NCBI GenBank assembly: GCA_040756745.1
Contig: JBFLYO010000033.1
Span: 1-44,647 of the forward strand
From: JBFLYO01 sp040756745
GTDB lineage: Bacteria; Bacteroidota; Ignavibacteria; UBA10030; UBA6906
DNA: 44,647 nt
Reading direction: 5' to 3'
In this document: positions 25,463 through 33,449 of the stretch, one piece after another
Position numbering within the stretch: the first letter of the stretch is position 1
Layout of the letters: each line of letters begins with the position of its first letter
Position numbers and translations under genes: made by a program
Notes under the pieces: model-generated
What the model was told of the DNA's origin: nothing
Database searches by the model: none
What the model saw: only the letters and a program-made list of their open reading frames with translations

Positions 25463-26899
25463 ATGGACGGCGTATCGCACATTAACGACATACCCTCCAC
25501 CTGGTACGGTGTTGCGATCGTCCTTGTCGCCTCACTCGTGCTGGCCATCTTGTATCGGGGCGATCCCCGGGAACGACTGAGATCGCTCGGCCTCTCGAAC
25601 CGCGCCATCCTCCTCTGTTTCCTTTCCGCCGCTGCCCTTGTCACGATCCAGTTTGCCTTTCTCGAGACGCGAGTCTCGCCGTGGGGGGGAGCAGACGGGT
25701 ACTTCTTAAGGGCAATCAACGTTGTGAAGTTCAGGGTATTCGGCGCAGAAACCTCGCCGACCGCGAAGTTTCCTCCCGGATACAGTTTCATGCTTGTCCC
25801 GTTCATCCTATTGTTCGGCGAATCTCCCTGGGCGTTTTTCATCCCGAACCTGCTCCTGCTTGCGGGGATCTCCTGCACTTCCCGCCAGATCCTCATCCGC
25901 CTTGGCGCCACAACTCCCCATGCCAACATCGCCGCCGCCGCGCTCCTGCTGTCACCGAATCGTCTCCTCTCCACGCTCGGCCCCTTCTCCGACGTGCCCT
26001 TCGCACTGTTGTGGACTGCATCGTTCTGCCTTCTGCTCCTATCGAACAGTCATGCGGAGAAGCGATCTCTCGCCTTCCTGGCGGGGTGCGTGGCAGGCAC
26101 GGCAGGGCTTTTCAGAAGCCAGGGGGTATTGTATATCGTCCCCTTGGCCGCCGGCATCGGCGCGTGCAGGGGCGAGAGCCCATCATCGCGGTGGAGACGC
26201 GCAGGACTCCTCACAATCGGAGCCCTCTGCATCCTCATACCGTGGACGATAAGGAATATCCTGATATGGGGGAAGCTGGTCCCGATCTCAGCGAACGGCG
26301 GATACAATCTCGCGATTGGGAACAATCCGACTGACCCGGTGACCTGGAACAGCTATTGCGATACCTCTGCGGCATTGAAGGCATTGGCGGAACGCTCGGG
26401 CGGCAACGGATGGAATGAGGTCCAGATGGACAGTTTCTTCGCGCGGCAAGGCATCGACTACATAGCCCAAACGCCGGGACGCACGCTGGTCCGGGGGGGA
26501 TTGAAGGTCGTACGGACGTTCATCTCGGATCTGTACACCTTTGGGACGCTTGAGTCGTACACCAACGCCCGGCGCATCTTCACGCCCCTCCGGAACCCGT
26601 TACCCACAGATCTAAGCGGCGCGCGGTTAGGCCAGTCACTCTACTCAGTCGCCTACCACCTGATCTTCATCCTCAACGGCGCAGCATATTACGTGCTGCT
26701 CGGCCTCACATTTTATTTCATGAGAGGAGAGAGACGTCCGCGATCACCGTCAAGCGTGGTGATCATGTCTCTTCTCTTCTGCGTTGCCGCCGTTGTATTC
26801 GTTCTCTTCGGGCTGAGCCGCTTCAAGGAACCGTTCGGGGCAGCTATGGTACTGTATCTGGCAGGAAAGGCCTACGGCCGGGAGGGTGAGTCGACCTAG
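25463..26899 (+). CDS. GT-C fold integral membrane glycosyltransferase
   Basis: About 478 residues with ten or more predicted membrane helices. The first extracytoplasmic loop, between helix 2 and a later helix, has the acidic GGADGYFLRAINVVKF region and is followed by FPPGYSFML. This organisation is typical of GT-C enzymes (families 39, 83 and relatives) that use polyprenyl-phosphate sugar donors at the outer face of the inner membrane. A soluble C-terminal half includes the NPTDPVTWNSY region. The donor and acceptor are unknown. The ATG at 25463 was chosen because the only earlier start (TTG at 25445) lies inside the clpC terminator T-run. The stop TAG shares the CTAG at 26896-26899 with the stop of the convergent gene. 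Confidence 0.75.
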   Translation: MDGVSHINDIPSTWYGVAIVLVASLVLAILYRGDPRERLRSLGLSNRAILLCFLSAAALVTIQFAFLETRVSPWGGADGYFLRAINVVKFRVFGAETSPTAKFPPGYSFMLVPFILLFGESPWAFFIPNLLLLAGISCTSRQILIRLGATTPHANIAAAALLLSPNRLLSTLGPFSDVPFALLWTASFCLLLLSNSHAEKRSLAFLAGCVAGTAGLFRSQGVLYIVPLAAGIGACRGESPSSRWRRAGLLTIGALCILIPWTIRNILIWGKLVPISANGGYNLAIGNNPTDPVTWNSYCDTSAALKALAERSGGNGWNEVQMDSFFARQGIDYIAQTPGRTLVRGGLKVVRTFISDLYTFGTLESYTNARRIFTPLRNPLPTDLSGARLGQSLYSVAYHLIFILNGAAYYVLLGLTFYFMRGERRPRSPSSVVIMSLLFCVAAVVFVLFGLSRFKEPFGAAMVLYLAGKAYGREGEST

Positions 26900-27609
26900 G
26901 CGACGAGGCGTGCCATGAGTTTCCGCTTGGCCACGGGGAGCAGCGTTTCGGCATAGGGGAAATCCAGATCGACCTCGCACTCGTACGTGGCCGAAGTGGG
27001 GAGGTCGGGGTACTTCTTCAGCAACTCGAGCTTCACTGATTCGCGTGGGCGTTTCACAACCCCTTCTGCCAGTGATTCCAGCAGCACGCTTCGCAGGCTC
27101 CTGTATTGCTCACGGGAGGACGTGAAGAGGGATACCTGGTACCGGAACACGTGCAGGAGCCCCGCCCGCACGTCCGGGACGAACCAGTAGCCTTCGAGGC
27201 GATACGCGGGAAGGATTCCTACCTGCTCGATCACGATGTGCTCGTCGACGAAGTTGTAAATCTCAACCCCCTCCTCGATCACTTTGCCGATGACAGGCAG
27301 CGCCCACGCGATGAGTTCCAGGGCCTGATCGATATCAAACCTCTCATCATGAACCGGGTCGTTCACCACCTCGTGTGTCTCAAGGTCGAGGCCCCTGAGC
27401 CGCCGGGGGAACGACCGGTCGATATTCCCCTTGTTTGCGAGCACTTCCTGCAGTTCTTCCGCGAGCCGGATGAGCACCGCCAGGTGGGGGTACAACCGGC
27501 TATGTGCAAAATGCCCTCTGAGCTCCTTCAACTCCCGGAGGATCCTGTACTGACGCAGCTCCAGGTCCTGCGGACCCGAGAGAAACATCTCCAACCCGAG
27601 CCCTTCCAT
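26896..27609 (-). CDS. Unknown 237-residue cytoplasmic protein
   Basis: No family recognised. There is no signal peptide or membrane helix. The N-terminal half is helical and charged (DLELRQYRILRELKELRGHF, LAVLIRLAEELQEVL). The C-terminal half alternates strands (VEIYNFVDEHIVIEQVGIL, GYWFVPDVRAGLLHVFRYQV) and ends in KRKLMARLVA. The codon pattern is consistent with real coding and the frame is fully open. It may be specific to this lineage. Its stop overlaps that of the glycosyltransferase through the palindrome CTAG. Weak promoter-like boxes lie about 110 bp before the ATG. Confidence 0.7.
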   Translation of the reverse strand: MEGLGLEMFLSGPQDLELRQYRILRELKELRGHFAHSRLYPHLAVLIRLAEELQEVLANKGNIDRSFPRRLRGLDLETHEVVNDPVHDERFDIDQALELIAWALPVIGKVIEEGVEIYNFVDEHIVIEQVGILPAYRLEGYWFVPDVRAGLLHVFRYQVSLFTSSREQYRSLRSVLLESLAEGVVKRPRESVKLELLKKYPDLPTSATYECEVDLDFPYAETLLPVAKRKLMARLVA

Positions 27610-27896
27610 ATATCACCGCAACAGATTGCGCACGTCGTCGTTTCGCCCGGCGGGGATCAATAGGAAACCCGCTCCGTCTCCCCCTTCCCGCCGACCTCGC
27701 TCATATGTTGCGCATAAATTATGCCAATTGTCGGAAGAGAGAGCAATCCCCCCCACAGGCGAAAAATCGGGTCGAGGTACATGCGAAGCGTGTCAATTCG
27801 AAACCACTCCGTCTGCTCGTGAGGACGTTTTTTCGTATGTGATTTTCAGCGTTGGGAACCAGGAGGGTCGGCCGGAATCCTTCGGGCCGGCACGCG
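27610..27896. other. 287-bp intergenic region with a small palindrome and a weak hairpin
   Basis: No gene is supported. GCATAA-A-TTATGC (27712-27724) is a perfect 13-bp palindrome. It overlaps a weak minus-strand promoter candidate (TTGCTC at 27746-27741, 17 bases, CATAAT at 27723-27718) for the 237-residue gene. Near 27862-27888 an imperfect GC-rich hairpin follows the end of the chitin operon but lacks a T-run, so it is a doubtful terminator. Confidence 0.4.
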
Positions 27897-30245
27897 TCAG
27901 GTCCTGTCTTCAGTCACCTTCTTCAGCTCCCTCACCATCTCATAGAACTCCTCGAGGGCCATCTCTCTCAGGAAGATCATTCCCCGGGCTGCGCGGAGGC
28001 GTGGATGTTCATTTTTGAGAAAGAAGTCCTCTCCGAGACAGGTCTTGATCATGCCGTACTGCTCCACCTGGATGCGTTGCGCGAGCTGCGAAAAAGGCCC
28101 GTCATGCTCGTAGCTCGGGAATGACGCCGCGCTTTGCGATCCGAAGCAGTTCATGAACGCGGAATTCAGCATCGACACGGAGTTGAGGGAAACTGGGACC
28201 ATGAGGTTGACCTCGGCAATCCGATAGCGGTACCAGACATTCCGGTATCCCCAGACACGGACCGACTGATCTCCCGACTCCTTCGCATAGATTCGCAATG
28301 CTTCGCTCACGGCCTGGAGGGCCTTGTAGTGCGTATCGGGGCCGCTCCCTTCAGGGTCAAACGCAACAGTGACAACATTCGGTCTCACCTTCCTCATGAC
28401 GTCGGCAATGGGGAGAACGTCCCTGTTCACCTCCGGCTCCGGCGAGAAGATGTCCCCCGTGTAGAATCCCAGACGGAGCGGGAAGATCGACGACGATTCA
28501 ATCCCGAAATACGCCCAGAGCAGTTCGACCTCCCACTCACGGACGGTCCCCTTGAGGAGCTGGACGTGGTGTGGATCCTTGGCGCCTGGATATTGTGTCC
28601 GAAGGTACGAGATCAGTTCCTTCACCTTGTTCCTGAGCGTCGGCGCATCATTGGTGCGGTTGAGGCCAATCAGGTTACGGAGGAGGCGACGCGCTTCCGC
28701 CTCATCCTTCATCTCCTGGCTGTTTGCAGCGGCTCCGTCGAGGTAAAGATAGACGTCCTCCATTCGGTGAAGGTTGCCGTTACGGTCGAAGGAGCCTGAC
28801 TGGAGCAGTGGGAGGAATTCACCGGTGTCAAGAAACGCATCCAGCTTCAGCAACAAGCCGAGGAAGTAGGGATTGGATACCGATGTGAAGCCGGAGGTCA
28901 AATTGGCGAAGAAGTGCTTGTTACTTGGGTCACGGACGAGGTGAGAGATGTAGGCAAGGTACCCGAGCATGATATCGTCGTGATGCGGCTCTGTATGCAG
29001 GAATGTCGTACCGGAAACAGGCCGAAGCCCGCGCTCGATCTTTGCCACGATACCTGCACGTGCCTGTGCCGCGATCGATCGCGCATCTGCGCCGCTCTTC
29101 TTGAGGATCTCCCGGCCGAACCTGTCGGTCGCAAAGTCCTCTGCCGTGAGATCCTGCAGCGGCGCAGGCTTCTCCAGTGCCAGCGCGGTCACAATGTCCT
29201 CTGCCAGCGCGGGCGAGGCCGTTGCCGCGCTGCACACGTCCTTGAACCGTCGCTCCGTCAACAGGCTTGCCGCTCCCCTCGTCAGGTAGAATCGGGCGTT
29301 CGGCATGTCCTGCAGCACCGAAGCAGGGTACTGCGGTCCCCTCGGCCGTTCCACGGCCATCTGCACGATCCGCGCCTTTGCATCTCCCGCAGCGCTGATG
29401 ATGGCGGCGACCGACGGGTTGTACGTAATGGTGGCCAGCCCGATCGTGATGACCAGGCGGGCGCTGGAGATTTCAATCCCGCCGAGATCGGTGGCCGCGG
29501 CGGCCTGCGTTTCGTAGTTCGTTCCTGTGAGGCGCGTGACCGAGTAGAAACTGGACCCCCGCACGTTGAACGCGATGTGACCGTCGGGCCCGATGCCGCC
29601 GAGGAAGAACCCGATCCCCCCCATGGCCCGGATCGCCGTTTCATACTCCATGCAGAATTCGTCGACGCGGTTGATGACTTCCTTTTGAAGGCGTTCCAGG
29701 TTTGTCCGCGTCTGCCGCACGCGTAGGGTCAGGTCGACGACATTATCGGGAAACACCTCCGCCATGGTCTTCCCTGCCGGGAGGCCGAGGGAGGTCGCGT
29801 CGATCAGGAGCGCTTGTCCTGCGGAGAGTCCGAACCCCCGGAGATAGAATGCCGAGACGTAGTGATGGAAGCTGTTGTGCTGGGAGGAGTCCATGGGGTA
29901 GAACTCGTCGATCTGCACGAACCGCAGACTTCGCATGTCCGGGGGGCGCGACGCGTCTATGCCATACGATTCGAGCAAGGACCGAACCTCTTTGCTCTCC
30001 CAATGCCCAAGAATCCTTTTCACCCATTTGATGAAGTGTTCCGGCGTCTTGCCAGTGGGAAGCGAAATCACACCCCCAGGATTCTTGAGCACCCATTCGA
30101 TGAAACGGAGCGCGGTGATCTTGCCGAGAGCGGGGAAATTGGCTACTTCGAGGATCTTGATCTTCTCTGTGGGGGGATAGATGAACGCGCGGCCGCTTTC
30201 TGCAACCGCTATCTCTTCAACCCGCGAGGTCGCGTCGTAGTGCAC
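27897..30245 (-). CDS. NagB-like deaminase fused to a PIG-L/LmbE-like deacetylase domain
   Basis: 782 residues. Residues about 30-330 are a glucosamine-6-phosphate deaminase-like domain: LPTGKTP (62-68), QIDEFYP (111-117, catalytic Asp region) and GGIGPDGHIAFN (216-227, catalytic His). Residues about 410-780 resemble PIG-L/LmbE deacetylases: FLHTEPHHDDIMLGY with the metal-binding HxDD at 421-424. Large NagB-like proteins with this extension are known in Bacteroidetes, but their activity is poorly defined. A single chain might deacetylate and deaminate an amino sugar phosphate to a fructose phosphate, ammonia and acetate; this is inference. The start is a GTG 14 bp after the chitinase stop, preceded by AAAGGGATGGA. 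It is the last gene of the putative chitin operon. Confidence 0.88.
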   Translation of the reverse strand: MHYDATSRVEEIAVAESGRAFIYPPTEKIKILEVANFPALGKITALRFIEWVLKNPGGVISLPTGKTPEHFIKWVKRILGHWESKEVRSLLESYGIDASRPPDMRSLRFVQIDEFYPMDSSQHNSFHHYVSAFYLRGFGLSAGQALLIDATSLGLPAGKTMAEVFPDNVVDLTLRVRQTRTNLERLQKEVINRVDEFCMEYETAIRAMGGIGFFLGGIGPDGHIAFNVRGSSFYSVTRLTGTNYETQAAAATDLGGIEISSARLVITIGLATITYNPSVAAIISAAGDAKARIVQMAVERPRGPQYPASVLQDMPNARFYLTRGAASLLTERRFKDVCSAATASPALAEDIVTALALEKPAPLQDLTAEDFATDRFGREILKKSGADARSIAAQARAGIVAKIERGLRPVSGTTFLHTEPHHDDIMLGYLAYISHLVRDPSNKHFFANLTSGFTSVSNPYFLGLLLKLDAFLDTGEFLPLLQSGSFDRNGNLHRMEDVYLYLDGAAANSQEMKDEAEARRLLRNLIGLNRTNDAPTLRNKVKELISYLRTQYPGAKDPHHVQLLKGTVREWEVELLWAYFGIESSSIFPLRLGFYTGDIFSPEPEVNRDVLPIADVMRKVRPNVVTVAFDPEGSGPDTHYKALQAVSEALRIYAKESGDQSVRVWGYRNVWYRYRIAEVNLMVPVSLNSVSMLNSAFMNCFGSQSAASFPSYEHDGPFSQLAQRIQVEQYGMIKTCLGEDFFLKNEHPRLRAARGMIFLREMALEEFYEMVRELKKVTEDRT

Positions 30246-30259
30246 TCCATCCCTTTCGA

Positions 30260-31669
30260 TTATCGGAGAAGTATGAGTTTCACTGTTTGTACAGATGCCA
30301 GGGGCTCCCCTCCGCGATCGGGAGTCAGGAACATCCGGCAGAAGTATACTCCGCTTGCACTTCGGGATCCGTCGAAGCGGACCTCATGCGTCCCCGCTTC
30401 CATTGTTCCATTCACAAGCATGGCAACTTCCTGCCCGATGGCGTCGTACACCGCAAGCCTCACCCCTCTCCGGCGTTCGAGTGAGTACCGAATCGTGGTC
30501 GACGGATTGAACGGATTGGGATAGTTCTGGTAGAGGACGAAGCTTCGCGCCAACGGGTCCCCGTCGTCCGTACGCGAAGGCCCTCCCATGGTCCTGCCGA
30601 CGGCGTCCAGCAGCACCTGTTGCCCTGCAACAAGATCCTGCCCCAGCGCCCAGATCATGACTCCCGAGAGTCCTTTCGCTTTCGCGTAGGCGCACTTCAG
30701 CACAAGTGACGTCGTGTCGTCAAACGTTGTGAGCTGGGTTCCCGACGGCGCGATCAGATACGGGACCTGTGCGACGGGGTCCCACGTATATGCCCAGTTG
30801 TGCGCGAGTTTTGCCGGAATGTCACTGTATGTGACGTCGGTGGTGGGTTCCGTCTTGGGCGCGTACAATGCGGTTGCGAGAAAGTTTCTGCCATAGAACG
30901 GGAGTCCGAGCGCCAGCTGTGACGCCGGAATGCCCCGTGTCTCATTCAGGTAGCGAATGCCTTGATCGACTGAACCGTCATACTCCCAGGCCGGAACATA
31001 CAGCGGGGCATTATGCCCTGCATGAGACGACCAGCTCCCATGAAAATCATACGTCATTGCGTTGAACCATGCAACTGAAATTCGCAGCGAAGCGAAATCG
31101 TGCCACTGGCCCGACCAGTTGGTGACGCCCACTGCCATGGTGATGATCCATGAGGTGTCGGCGGCGCGGAAGGCTTCGTGCAGCTCTCGGATGAGCGTGG
31201 CTTCATTCGCCCGCTCCGCCGCGTTCTGTGGGCCCTCCCAGTCCATATCGGCGCCGTCGTACTCGTATGCGGTCAGGTGGGCAACAACGTTGTCGATGAA
31301 GGCCCGCCGCAGTGCCGAGTCTGCTGCAACCTGTGCGAACGCCCCGCTCTGCGCGGCTCCGCCGAACGAAAGCAGGATCTTCCGCCCCGCACGGTGGGTC
31401 GCGTGAATCAGCGCAGTATCGACGGTGCCTTCGCCGAAGGCGATGCTCCCGTCGGCCTGTGGCCATGCGAATGCGTGCATCACGTGCGTCAGGAAGACGA
31501 ACTTCATCGCCTGTGGCGGTAACGCGGACCTGGACCACATTGGATAGTAGCCGATAATACGATACTGCGAAAACCCCGGCACACATGCAACAAGGAGCAA
31601 CAGGAAGAGGAGGCAACGCCTCGTCGGGGGACTTCCTCCGCAGGTGGCATTGAGCATACGAGGGATCAT
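30260..31669 (-). CDS. GH18 chitinase with T9SS C-terminal sorting domain
   Basis: About 469 residues: a signal peptide ending VACVPGFSQ, then a family 18 glycoside hydrolase barrel beginning YRIIGYYPMWS. The catalytic motif DGADMDWE is at 138-145 with Glu145 as acid. KILLSFGG and WFNAMTYDFHG are further GH18 blocks. GVMIWALGQD is the last barrel strand. The tail has NYPNPFNPSTTIRYSLE and ends in VKLILLR, a type IX secretion sorting domain, so the enzyme is exported to the surface or medium. GH18 enzymes cleave chitin or related beta-1,4-GlcNAc glycans; endo-N-acetylglucosaminidase or peptidoglycan activity cannot be excluded. The start choice between the ATGs at 31669 and 31657 is uncertain. 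It is 84 bp after the duplicated-module protein. Confidence 0.9.
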   Translation of the reverse strand: MIPRMLNATCGGSPPTRRCLLFLLLLVACVPGFSQYRIIGYYPMWSRSALPPQAMKFVFLTHVMHAFAWPQADGSIAFGEGTVDTALIHATHRAGRKILLSFGGAAQSGAFAQVAADSALRRAFIDNVVAHLTAYEYDGADMDWEGPQNAAERANEATLIRELHEAFRAADTSWIITMAVGVTNWSGQWHDFASLRISVAWFNAMTYDFHGSWSSHAGHNAPLYVPAWEYDGSVDQGIRYLNETRGIPASQLALGLPFYGRNFLATALYAPKTEPTTDVTYSDIPAKLAHNWAYTWDPVAQVPYLIAPSGTQLTTFDDTTSLVLKCAYAKAKGLSGVMIWALGQDLVAGQQVLLDAVGRTMGGPSRTDDGDPLARSFVLYQNYPNPFNPSTTIRYSLERRRGVRLAVYDAIGQEVAMLVNGTMEAGTHEVRFDGSRSASGVYFCRMFLTPDRGGEPLASVQTVKLILLR

Positions 31670-31753
31670 GGAGTTCACCGGAATGAAAACAGTCGGACCC
31701 ACCGCCAGAGACAACAATCGGCCGGCGATGGGTCCGATGTGGGAATCAGCGTC

Positions 31754-33322
31754 TTACTTCACGAGCATCATCAACTTCGCTTCCCTCTTTGTTCCCTGCT
31801 GCAGCACGTAGAAATACGCGCCGGTCGCATTCCTGCTCATGTCGAGGTTGACACGGTAGGTGCCCGGCGCATGTTCGACCCCCTCGAGGACGGTCCCCAC
31901 GAGCTGGCCGGCGACATTGTACACGGTGAGACTCACCTTCCCCGCCGTCACGACCGAGAACTGGATCGTGGTGGACGGGTTGAAGGGATTCGGGTAGTTC
32001 TGTTCCAGTCGGAACGACTGCGGGATCTCACCCGTGACATTCTCTTCCACGGCGTCGGGAGCGCCGAGCTTGGTGAAGTAGAAGTGGTCAAGCAGGAACT
32101 TCACGCTGTCGGCCCCGCTGCTGTCGGCATCCACGCCAAAGTGGAGGCTCATCAGCGAATCGAGATGCAGGTAGGTATCCGCCGACGCCCAGCCGGGGAC
32201 GGTCAGGTCGTTCAGCGGGATCGCCACTTCGGTCCACGTGTTCTGGTAGTTGTTCTCCAGGCCCGCGGCCCAGAGCCCGAACTGCCCAAACGCGTTCGCC
32301 CAGCGCCAGGGACCTCCCCTGCTGTCATAGAGATCGACGACGAATTGCAGTCGCTTCCAGGTCGTCGTGGGGGTGACGGTCTTGTACGAGAAGCGAAGTT
32401 CGGTCGCGGTCGTGGCGTTCAGCGGCGTTGGGTAGTTGTACGTGAAGTCGGTCCACGAGCCCCAGCCGGCCGCCTGCGTTCTGATGGCGACATCAACCAG
32501 CATGGAGCCGGTCCCCTCCATGTAGTCATCGGGGTGATCGGCGACGACGGCCTTGATATTGGCGCCGGGCTGGGTGCCGATCACCCAGTCGGCGGCGGGT
32601 CCGTCCATCGACTGCGCCTGGATCACGCTCTGTTTCTTTGTGGCGCGAATGTTGTCGATCAGGAAAGTGATACTATCCGCGGCGGAGCTGTCGCCATCGA
32701 CGCCGAAGCCGAGTCGAAGAATATGGTTGCCGTGCCATGTCCCATCCCCGATCGTTCCCCACCAGTTCGGGTACCTGAGCGCCTGGATCGGGATCACGAC
32801 TTCAAACCAGCCCGTGAGTGTCGGTGAGATCCACTTGTCGTGCGGGTAGTAGAAGATATTCAGATCGCCCGTGCCTGCGGCATAGCGCCAGAGCACGATG
32901 CTTCCCGCATTGTTGTAGTACACCGAATCGTACAGGTCGAGAACGAATTGCAGATTCCGGTTGTCGGAGATATGGGCTCCCGCGTGGCTCGGCGGCGTCG
33001 TGATCTTCATGTCGAACCGGATATCATCGTATGCCGACAGGTCAAGCGGCGAGGCGAACGTCCACTGGGCGTCGGTCCATGTCCCCCATGAGGCGGCAAA
33101 CCCCCGTATGTATGCCTCCACTTTCATCGAGCCGACCCCTTCCGAGTATTCGTCGGGGTAATCGCTAAGGAGCAACTGGTTGGTCGTGCCCGGTTGGACA
33201 CCGACCGACCAGCTCCCGGGCGCTCCCGTGTCGAGCGTCAGGATCTGCCGCTGCGCGAACAGGGAGGGTACCGCCAGCAGCAGACCGAGCGTCACGGCCA
33301 GAAACAGTCCTGGCTTTTTCAT
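31754..33322 (-). CDS. Secreted T9SS protein with two tandem beta-sandwich (CBM-like) modules
   Basis: 522 residues with a clear signal peptide (MKKPGLFLAVTLGLLLAV, cleavage after SLFA). The body is a duplication. Module 1 (about 25-230) and module 2 (about 235-430) share the order W-S/V-V-G-QPG, then DYPDEY/DHPDDY, then EGxGSM, then a WGSWTD-like block, then LQFVLDLYDS/LQFVVDLYDS, and a closing FGVDxDSSxADS. The C-terminus carries NYPNPFNPSTTIQFS and a T9SS sorting domain. Jelly-roll glycan-binding modules have this size and Trp content. In this operon it may bind chitin for the GH18 enzyme, but binding is inferred. The ATG at 33322 has AGGAG at eight bases. Confidence 0.8.
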   Translation of the reverse strand: MKKPGLFLAVTLGLLLAVPSLFAQRQILTLDTGAPGSWSVGVQPGTTNQLLLSDYPDEYSEGVGSMKVEAYIRGFAASWGTWTDAQWTFASPLDLSAYDDIRFDMKITTPPSHAGAHISDNRNLQFVLDLYDSVYYNNAGSIVLWRYAAGTGDLNIFYYPHDKWISPTLTGWFEVVIPIQALRYPNWWGTIGDGTWHGNHILRLGFGVDGDSSAADSITFLIDNIRATKKQSVIQAQSMDGPAADWVIGTQPGANIKAVVADHPDDYMEGTGSMLVDVAIRTQAAGWGSWTDFTYNYPTPLNATTATELRFSYKTVTPTTTWKRLQFVVDLYDSRGGPWRWANAFGQFGLWAAGLENNYQNTWTEVAIPLNDLTVPGWASADTYLHLDSLMSLHFGVDADSSGADSVKFLLDHFYFTKLGAPDAVEENVTGEIPQSFRLEQNYPNPFNPSTTIQFSVVTAGKVSLTVYNVAGQLVGTVLEGVEHAPGTYRVNLDMSRNATGAYFYVLQQGTKREAKLMMLVK

Positions 33323-33449
33323 GGTTGATTCTCCTAAGTGAATGAGTTGAGGATCGTTGTACGATTCCCCCAGAGGACGGTGCGTTTTAGGGTGACATGG
33401 CCAACCGCCTCCTTTCTGTTGACAGTTCATAATTGAGTGAGTGTTGCCG

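Noticed and set aside
27626..28018. A 130-codon plus-strand frame across the end of the NagB-like gene
   Set aside because: It overlaps the coding end of the fusion protein on the other strand and has a Ser/Pro/Arg-rich shadow composition.
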